DNA of 64,000 nucleotides from Echinococcus granulosus (taxonomy: Eukaryota; Platyhelminthes; Cestoda; Cyclophyllidea; Taeniidae). This document shows positions 57,081 through 64,000 of this stretch, in pieces. The stretch is from the NCBI RefSeq assembly GCF_000524195.1, contig NW_020170389.1:1574533-1638532 (forward strand), read 5' to 3'. Position 1 is the stretch's first letter; every line of letters starts with the position of its first letter. A program made the position numbers and the translations under genes. The notes below the pieces were generated by a model. It was not told where the DNA came from, did not search any database, and saw only the letters and a list, made by a program, of their open reading frames with translations.

Positions 57081-58595
57081 TGTATGTTTTACATTGCGAC
57101 TTAAATTTGTCCCTTTTAGCGACAACTATTCATTCACTTATTTTGTTTGTATCACAAATACTTCCAGAACAGTTTTGCAAGCTTTTGTTACTGGGAAGTT
57201 AAATTAGAAACAAATATTTCTTTAACTAAGAAGAGACCAGGACGCTTTTAAAACTGTCAGCTAAGGAGTAAATGTGTTGTTTTACCCAAGAGATGTTTAT
57301 TTTTGTAGCGTGGTTTTAAATCAGCTCACCTCCAAGGTGCACGATGTTTACTTCATCAAAATTGAAAGGAAAATTGTCTTGACTACTGCCAAGAATTCCC
57401 TATTTGATTGGGTAAGTAGTAATAGAATACACAGAATCGACAATGGCTTCGCTAATCTCAAAAATGTACCTGATCTACTTCTCAAAAATGCCTTGGGATT
57501 AATGGTAATTTTTTCTCCAGATTTCTAGAGTCAAACATTTTAAGCGCTAGTTTATGCTTTTCCAAAGGAAATCCAATATTATTGGAAACCCTGCAAATAC
57601 CCACTTTTTTTTGGGTTTTAGATTTTTTAAATTTGAGTGATTTCCACCATCCATTAGATAAATATTATGGCTTTTTGTGGAGTTGTTGAATCATAAGAAA
57701 GATATTTGTTTTATTTTATGCGTTTGTAGCTCAAGTCACATCTTTGCCCTTTCATTTGTTCACAATGATGCACGCGAACTTTGTAACTTTATTATTCCCC
57801 AACACACACCTCCAAATTCTTCATCCCACAAATGGATTCATGCGGCAAATTCATTTTACTTCAAAGTGAGGTATGCTACGTTCAAAGACATTGGAATATA
57901 TTTCAACGACAGTAGATGATTTTCAAAATATTTTCTGATTACAAGAAATTGACATTTCAATGCGGACACAGAGGGCCAGCTACTTTGTATTTAGAGCCAG
58001 TCTAGTCCCTTTGATCACATCTGTTGACAACTTGCCCACAAATAGATAGGGGAATGATGCTAAAGGTGCTAGCACCCCCTAACGGCTCATAAATCTTACT
58101 AGTCGCATCATTCTTCCGCCCATTTTTTTGTTCTGCCTCTACTTGCTCATTAAAGTCCATTTAAGAAGGCGAATAATAGGTGGGCTGTCATTCGCAAGAT
58201 TAAGTGGTTGGGGGCAACAATGCAGTCTCAATATTCGAAACGCAAAACAAGGTCAGAAAAGGAAATCGGTCGGCAACGCAATCCAAGCAACAGACCACCT
58301 GTATTTGTTTTTTTTAAGGTTCTAATAATCCAGCAATTGCACAAGGGCAAAAAGAAAACTTGAAACCAGGTAGACAAGCAAACTTCATAGACAGCAATAT
58401 AAACATCGGTAGCGGTAACGCAGGTGCCATTCAGGAACTGGAAAATAGGGCACTGGTGGCTGCGTGCGTCTTACTCGGTAACAAGAGCGGAGAATAAATT
58501 GAATGGAATCTTTGAAAAATCAACACCACTCACTGTCAGTAAACAAAATAGGCATCATTTACATGACTAAGAGTCTTAATTCCAGGTAAAGCCGA
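57081..58595. other. non-coding, AT-rich
   Basis: Open frames of 80-84 codons at 57.3-57.9 kb have no recognisable domain or paired splice sites. Confidence 0.45.
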
Positions 58596-58733
58596 TCAGC
58601 TTTTTCTCTTTAAACACATTAAAGACCTGTTGCACATATCTCCACCTCTGCAATTAACGCTTTTAAGTGGCTGATTAGTAATGCAGCAGTAAAAGTCTTC
58701 TTGCGAGTTGTCAGTAGATTCCTTTAGCTGCTG
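58596..58733 (-). CDS. candidate cysteine-rich coding fragment next to the gap
   Basis: The minus frame running out of the assembly gap encodes STDNSQEDFYCCITNQPLKS and then VNCRGGDMCNRSLM before a stop. A CC pair followed by a C...DMCN ending recalls the three-finger ligand-binding domain of activin/TGF-beta type II receptors (FCCC..NMCN), but the spacing between CC and CN is about 10 residues too long. No donor of good quality was found, and the rest of any domain would lie in or beyond the gap. This is speculative. Confidence 0.25.
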   Translation of the reverse strand, partial: QQLKESTDNSQEDFYCCITNQPLKSVNCRGGDMCNRSLMCLKRKS

Positions 58734-58833
58734 NNNNNNNNNNNNNNNNNNNNNNNNNNNNNNNNNNNNNNNNNNNNNNNNNNNNNNNNNNNNNNNNNNN
58801 NNNNNNNNNNNNNNNNNNNNNNNNNNNNNNNNN
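58734..58833. other. assembly gap (100 N)
   Basis: Exactly 100 N: a scaffold gap of unknown true size. Confidence 0.99.
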
Positions 58834-60258
58834 ATTGTTCCATGGCATTTTTTGGTGGTTCCCTTTAGATTGAAATCCATTTCGTAACTAATAAGATAGC
58901 TAAGATGTTGTGTTTTTAGAGGTAAATGAATAGGATTTTATACAAAATGTGTAACGATGCTTTTAGTCACTAGAAAAGCAAAAGTTGCTACAATGAGGCA
59001 ACTTCTAAGGCAGCTAATTATGTTCCATGGTCTTTGAAACCTAATACTTGCTTTGAATACCAAAAAATACCTCAATATGCACTTATGAACGGAAGCACGC
59101 GAGTTTGGTATAATTTAGACGCTATCACTCGAAAAATGCAAAAATAATATTTGTGGAAACGTATAGTAAGGCGAGGATTTTCACTTCAAATTCGCTTACA
59201 CCAATTTGTTACCCAGGTCACCAGCTAAAGAATCTGGGGGCCGAAAAACAAAATGGAAAAACAACCCCGTCTGCTTCTTGCGGCCTTTTGCCAGCATAGG
59301 CAAAAAAACGCCATGGTGCAGAATGTGGTATGATAAACGACGCGAACTACTCTGATTTGCGACATACCAGCATTCATAAATCATTACCATCATCTCCGGC
59401 CTGTCCCAAGCATGGCCCTAGAATGTCACTCCTCATGTGATGGTAAAAGTACGAAGAACGTCTAGAATTCCATTGTTTTGTGCATTCCCGTCGCAATCGT
59501 AACTATTTTTTAATCACAATTTTTATGCTGCTATTTTGGTATTTAATAACGAATAACTATTTCCAAAATCGAAGATTTGCACTCGAAAATCCATCTTGGA
59601 TTGAAGTAAGCTGTCGGTAATTATTGCTATTGTGTAACTCCAGAGAATGACCCTTTTGGATCCTAAAAGCATTGTGACTAAATGGCAGGGCATGAAAACA
59701 GCAGATGCTTTTTTGAATTAAGACAACAAATTTAATGTAAATTTATGTCTAGACAACTTTAACGAATCACACTAGTTGGTGGTAAAAATAACAGAACCAC
59801 TTTTAGCTTACTGGAGATTTCCATCAGACATGTCGACTGAGGGTGGCAAAATATGTCTGTCTCTTAAAGGCACCGAGAGTGCAGCTCTCTGTAGGCAGTT
59901 ATATGGCTCATACGAATAATTGCTCATCAATACTGTACATAAACATGATATTCTTATGGGGAAAGCACGCTCATAAAGACAGGAAGATATAACAACCATT
60001 TAAAGTAAAAATATCTACAATATACATTAGCGCAAAGTTTAAGTTAAATCAACTTAATTGTGAAAAACTATTAGGTTGGAAACAACTTTATTATTTTTTT
60101 GGTGAATAGCGCCATCCCCTCTTTCCCTGAAGTGAAAATCGATGATTCTTTCTCCGAAATCCAACTATATTTGATAAATATTGAACAGAGGAAAATTCTG
60201 TAGACATGTTTGTACTAATTGCTACATGAGGTAGGTGTCTTTCTATTTACCATCATAA
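58834..60258. other. non-coding, AT-rich
   Basis: Nothing recognised. Confidence 0.5.
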
Positions 60259-61206
60259 TGTAGCCTCTCTAGTCTTTCCTAAAGACGAGAGGAGCCATAA
60301 TACTAGGGCAGAACATGTATTGTAGACATGCAGAGGGGCTGGAAGGCTACTGGCATGGTCTGAAAGCCGGTCGCCTAAAAACGTTGGTGTCCACGTGCTC
60401 AAAGCGAAAACTTGAACAAATAATCATAGTATTACATGGCCTCTCTCCTCTTTTGGTCGTCGTCTCTGATTCTCCCCTTAGTCAACCTCCTACTTAGACA
60501 TCACAACGCAGTCAATGCTGGAAGGAAAAGCATCCACGAAGCAACCGCCTTGGTCATAGATTTTGCGTGTAACTGAAAAGAAATATTTGACTATAACGTC
60601 ATCTATCTTCTGTGGCAATGCTACAAAATCTGGTGATTCGTCCTGTTAAGGAAATGTATTAGGAAATGGCAAATGTGCGAGCTATCATAAATGTCCATCG
60701 CTAATCGTAAGAACATTGGCCTAAAAGTAGAGTCTTCTAGAAAGGACGAAGTGTAAAATAGTTTCGTGATGATGGGAGTTTGCATCCCTTCCTCCTTGTC
60801 ACCTTGTTCTGACTTCAGTGCTGCCCAACCATTTGTCTATACAGATTCTATCCAGCTAGTGGAGAAGTGGAGGAGGTATTGCATGTTCACTTCATAGGCA
60901 TCTTCATATAGGTATCGTAGTCAGCTCCTTATTGAGCTTTCCAAATAGCTTAGAGCTAGTTGATAGCACTCCTCAAAACACGGAATTGGGGTAGTTACCG
61001 GGGTTAGAGGTCATTTTCAATCTTTTTGTGGAATTCAGTTACAGATTCTCCCATTCACAGCACATGCCCTGCTTCCATCACGTTAAGATTCGCATTGCAC
61101 TACCACCAATGTAGTGTCCCGATCTCTTGTGAAGACGAAAAAGTCATAATACTGGGCTAAAATATACATCGTCGACACATAGAAGGGCTGAAAGACTACT
61201 GGCCCA
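60259..61206 (-). mobile_element. miniature LTR retroelement with truncated 5' LTR
   Basis: On the plus strand the left repeat 60259-60436 (178 bp, TGTAGCC...ATTACA) is the 3' LTR. It is followed by the complement of the polypurine tract AAAAGAGGAGAGAGGCCA (60454-60437), about 670 bp of non-coding interior matching the 42-kb copy, a decayed primer site TGGTGGTAGTGCA (61108-61096), and a second LTR starting TGTAGTG at 61110 that breaks off near 61206. No coding capacity is seen. The two copies share interior landmarks such as CTTCAGTGCTGCCCA and the CATCGCTAATCGTAA block. Confidence 0.8.
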
Positions 61207-63117
61207 TTTTGCTTACCCAAAAATCGTTCCGTCTTAACGAAGGACAACATGGTCAATGTGAAATTTATGAGCTAAATAGTTTGTTAAGAATTCGTTTGCA
61301 ATAACTCTTTTGTTAAGTAAAATGGCATCATATCTAATATGAACATTAAATAAATTTCAAGTAGACAACGGCGTTGTATTTTGTTCAGGCATGCAATGAT
61401 GGTTTTGTGGATGATCCCGCCACTTTTTTTCAAGGTCCCATGTTAAAAAATAAGGGAACCATGGTCAGGACTAGTGTTAGTAAATTTATCGTAATTTCTA
61501 CCTCCTTCAGCTATCTAGGGTGGACACCAAATTAGTCAGCGAATTATCAAATGAAAAAAAATTGGCTATCTGACTCCTGTACTGTGTGAGTAAGCCGTGG
61601 ACCTTCACTTTCACATCGCGTTTTTTTGCGTGAAGTTTTGAGGTGATTCATCAAGGTGATGTAGAGTGGGCAGGCCCATCTTAGGTTTATCTTACACTTC
61701 TTATTCATCCACTACCTAATCAGTTCCATCCATTCAAAATGTCCTCACTCGGTTTGTTACTTTTTGGCTTGCCTTATGCAAAGTGAAAGATATTTTCAGC
61801 TGGTAAAGCGAGCTCCAGTTTTCACCTGGAAATTTTTTCAAGCCATCCCGCATTCACTTCTGTAATTTCCTTTTGTGAGATTTTCTATGGAGGCCACATG
61901 TTTAGGCAGGTCTATCCTCGTTTTTGAGACAGTTGTAGGCGTGTCCAGAATCCAATCATGGTTTCACTCCACCAAACCCCCAGGTGTAAAAGTGCATTTT
62001 CTCAGTCAAATTATGCAATTCAGATGTTAAAAATGTCATTGGTAGTAAGCCAAATGCTATATATCTATAGAAAGCTTTGTTCCTTGGATGCGAACTATAT
62101 CTGAACAGGACGTGACAAGCACGAATTTGCGATTTGTAGTGTGCAGTTGAGTTCAGCAATGCGTAAGTCAGCTCATCCATGTTGGAAATAATGCACATGC
62201 GCAGAAATTCCCTTTCCATTTTCCTAATTTTCGGCCAGTGCTTATCTGCTACCAAAATTATTTTAAGTAGATTTAACTTCTAATTATTAACAAGCTTACA
62301 TTTGCAAATAGACTTTCTACGGAGGAATTTGTCTATTATACCTAAATTTTAGTCTTTTGTAACAAAACCAAGCGCACGCTCAGCTTACTACAACATTTAA
62401 GTAAATTGCTCACATTTCTGCTCTTTATTTGTTAATCTGGTGATTCGATAGTTCATAGCACTAGGTGTTTAACTATTCGGGTGATTCCATCTCCGCAGAT
62501 TTTACTCGTAACCACCCTAATCACCTAGCTCTTCAATGCTGCAAAAGAACCCAGTCAGAGCAATAAGAACCCTCATATCGGTGACGGCATAAAATACTAT
62601 AACGTCATAGAAGGAAGCCATCTTCCACCGGCTGCAAGTCTGCAAATACTTCTAGTAGAAGGGATAGAGATGACGTAAAAGTGGGGAATTAGCCCAGTCT
62701 TGCTTTCTGTAGGAAGATTATTAACCGGTGCAACGATACCAGACTACTACAAGCTAAAATGATTTACAAAACAAAGTCATTAAAACCCGGATTATTTGTA
62801 CTTAATAGCACAGAATTTGATCACGTGCAAGGGTAACTTTAAAATAATCATGTTAGGGTTATGAAGCTGTTTTCGGTCATAAAGTCCAAATTTATCATAA
62901 ACATCTTATGAATATTAAGGCTGCATAAAAATTCTCATCATTTTTCATACAGACAGATTTACCTACAGCGCTAATTTTTTAATTGAAGCTGCTCTTCTGC
63001 TTACGAGCTCTCAAGTAAAAATTTAAAGAGATGATATATCATCATAATAACAGTAAAATTAAGCATTCATTTCTTAACAGGCTTAGAGTGGCATTAGGTT
63101 AGGGAGAAAGAAGGTTT
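61207..63117. other. non-coding or unresolved
   Basis: A minus frame at 61956-62255 encodes 99 residues of varied composition (for example EFLRMCIISNMDELTYALLN) but lacks convincing splice borders or a family match. Otherwise AT-rich. Confidence 0.4.
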
Positions 63118-63333
63118 CAGGCCAAATATTTATCCGAAATGCCCACAATCCAATACGAATACCGGCAACAGGCCTTACTTGCTGAAAGAACTAGCAATAC
63201 AAACGTTAACACAACCTTGCAAAAGACCTGGTCACATGCCGTTATTCCAATGACCGCCCAACGAAGCAGTAGAACACATGAAGAATATTACATCTCTAGA
63301 AATCCCCACTTAATAATGGAGGGATATCTGTGA
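63118..63333 (+). CDS. probable terminal exon of an unidentified plus-strand gene
   Basis: An acceptor, AAGGTTTCAG at 63111-63120, leads in phase 0 into AKYLSEMPTIQYEYRQQALL and then AERTSNTNVNTTLQKTW, ending NPHLIMEGYL and TGA at 63331-63333. With that acceptor the exon body is 63121-63333. Alternatively ATG 63139 starts a 64-residue protein. The composition (Q, R, T, Y, H) is protein-like and unlike the flanks. No family is recognised and no upstream exon was identified. Confidence 0.42.
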   Translation, partial: QAKYLSEMPTIQYEYRQQALLAERTSNTNVNTTLQKTWSHAVIPMTAQRSSRTHEEYYISRNPHLIMEGYL

Positions 63334-63489
63334 TGAGAAGATAGGTTACGCTTGAGAAACTTTTGGTTAGTACCTAGGTACGTTAAAGGTTTTATTTGAG
63401 TGACTATCGTAGAGTTGGTTAAAAAATTCGCATCATAGACCTTCAAATATTTCTTCCAACTCATACAAGGGTTTGAGATAAACGTGTAG

Positions 63490-63679
63490 ATCCTTATTTG
63501 TTTGTTTAGTTCTGGGCTTTAATAATGGGCCACTTACGGCTCTGCTATTGTGTTGCCACCGGGCGGCCTGGCCTCCAGGTCATGCCGGTAGTCCTTAAGA
63601 CCTTTCCTACGTCTATGATACGTATTCTGCCCCAGCATTGTGTCTCCTTTGGCCTTTAAGAAAGCCCTCGAAGTCAACA
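63490..63679 (+). mobile_element. solo LTR of the miniature family, plus orientation
   Basis: Reverse-complement relation to the 42- and 54-kb LTRs: GCGGCCTGGCCTCCAGGTCA, GCCGGTAGTCCTTAAGAC, GATACGTATTCTGCCCCAGC and TTTAAGAAAGCCCTCGAAGTC. The ends are diverged and placed approximately. Confidence 0.65.
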
Positions 63680-64000
63680 GGCCTAATGTCTTTTAAAGCC
63701 TTACATTTTTTAAATGTCTGTGCATAATTTAGCGTTAACTATGGGAATATTTTGCACTAAAATGTTTTTTGGACCTCAGTTTATGGTGGACTTCAACGAA
63801 AATTCCTTAAGGCTGGATTGTTTGTTACATGTGCTAAAGCATTTGATCAGCCGTAAAAGGAATTTATTGTCCTTCAACAAGTAAAGTAATAGTTTATCTT
63901 GATTTTAATAAGACTGCAGGTTAAATGATTGGTAAGATATAAATGCTCTTGTGTTATGACCAAAGGGTAAGTTCTAAGAGATGGAAGAATGCAAATTTCT
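63680..64000. other. non-coding, AT-rich
   Basis: Nothing recognised to the end of the window. Confidence 0.5.

Noticed and set aside
61956..62255. 99-codon minus frame of varied composition
   Set aside because: It looks protein-like, but the only acceptor candidate is weak, no domain is recognised and no partner exon was found. Left unannotated.

Overview
The window looks like part of an AT-rich invertebrate nuclear genome. Small exons with clean GT/AG borders are scattered among long introns and gene-poor stretches. A flatworm, possibly a tapeworm, is the best guess. It rests on exon style, base composition, a divergent GATA factor and a family of miniature LTR retroelements of the kind described in tapeworms. 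This is inference; nothing here fixes a species. Two 100-N scaffold gaps (24176-24275, 58734-58833) show it is a draft assembly.

Left region (1-12.6 kb, minus strand): the 3' part of a gene for a single-pass immunoglobulin-superfamily receptor. Ten exons join with matching phases into about 853 codons: five Ig domains, one membrane-proximal FN3-like domain, a transmembrane helix and the start of a cytoplasmic tail. One tail exon is only 34 nt. The layout resembles the nephrin/Sidestep class of cell-recognition receptors. Both the 5' end (upstream of 12.6 kb) and the 3' end (below 451) are missing or unrecognised.

Middle region (13-45 kb): mostly non-coding. It holds a possible initiator exon on the plus strand at 14.1 kb, a GC-rich island with Z-DNA-type alternating tracts near 22.2 kb, several LTR-like repeats, one copy of a 1.4-kb repeat (39.6-41.0 kb) and a nearly complete miniature LTR retroelement (42.1-43.2 kb).

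Right region (45-64 kb): a plus-strand GATA transcription factor gene (45.6-50.9 kb), modelled with five coding exons and about 341 codons. It has a degenerate N-terminal zinc finger and an intact C-terminal finger with its basic tail. A retroelement copy lies in its intron after the C-finger exon. Candidate minus-strand exons lie on both sides of it (44.7 and 51.7 kb), so it may sit inside another gene's intron. Further right are the second copy of the 1.4-kb repeat, a solo LTR with a 4-bp target duplication, a second retroelement copy (60.3-61.2 kb) and a probable terminal exon of an unidentified plus-strand gene (63.1-63.3 kb).

The most interesting features are the miniature LTR family (TG...CA ends, polypurine tract, primer site matching initiator tRNA-Met, no coding capacity), the 34-nt exon preceded by a triplicated TAACCTTT tract, and the loss of contact residues in the first GATA finger.
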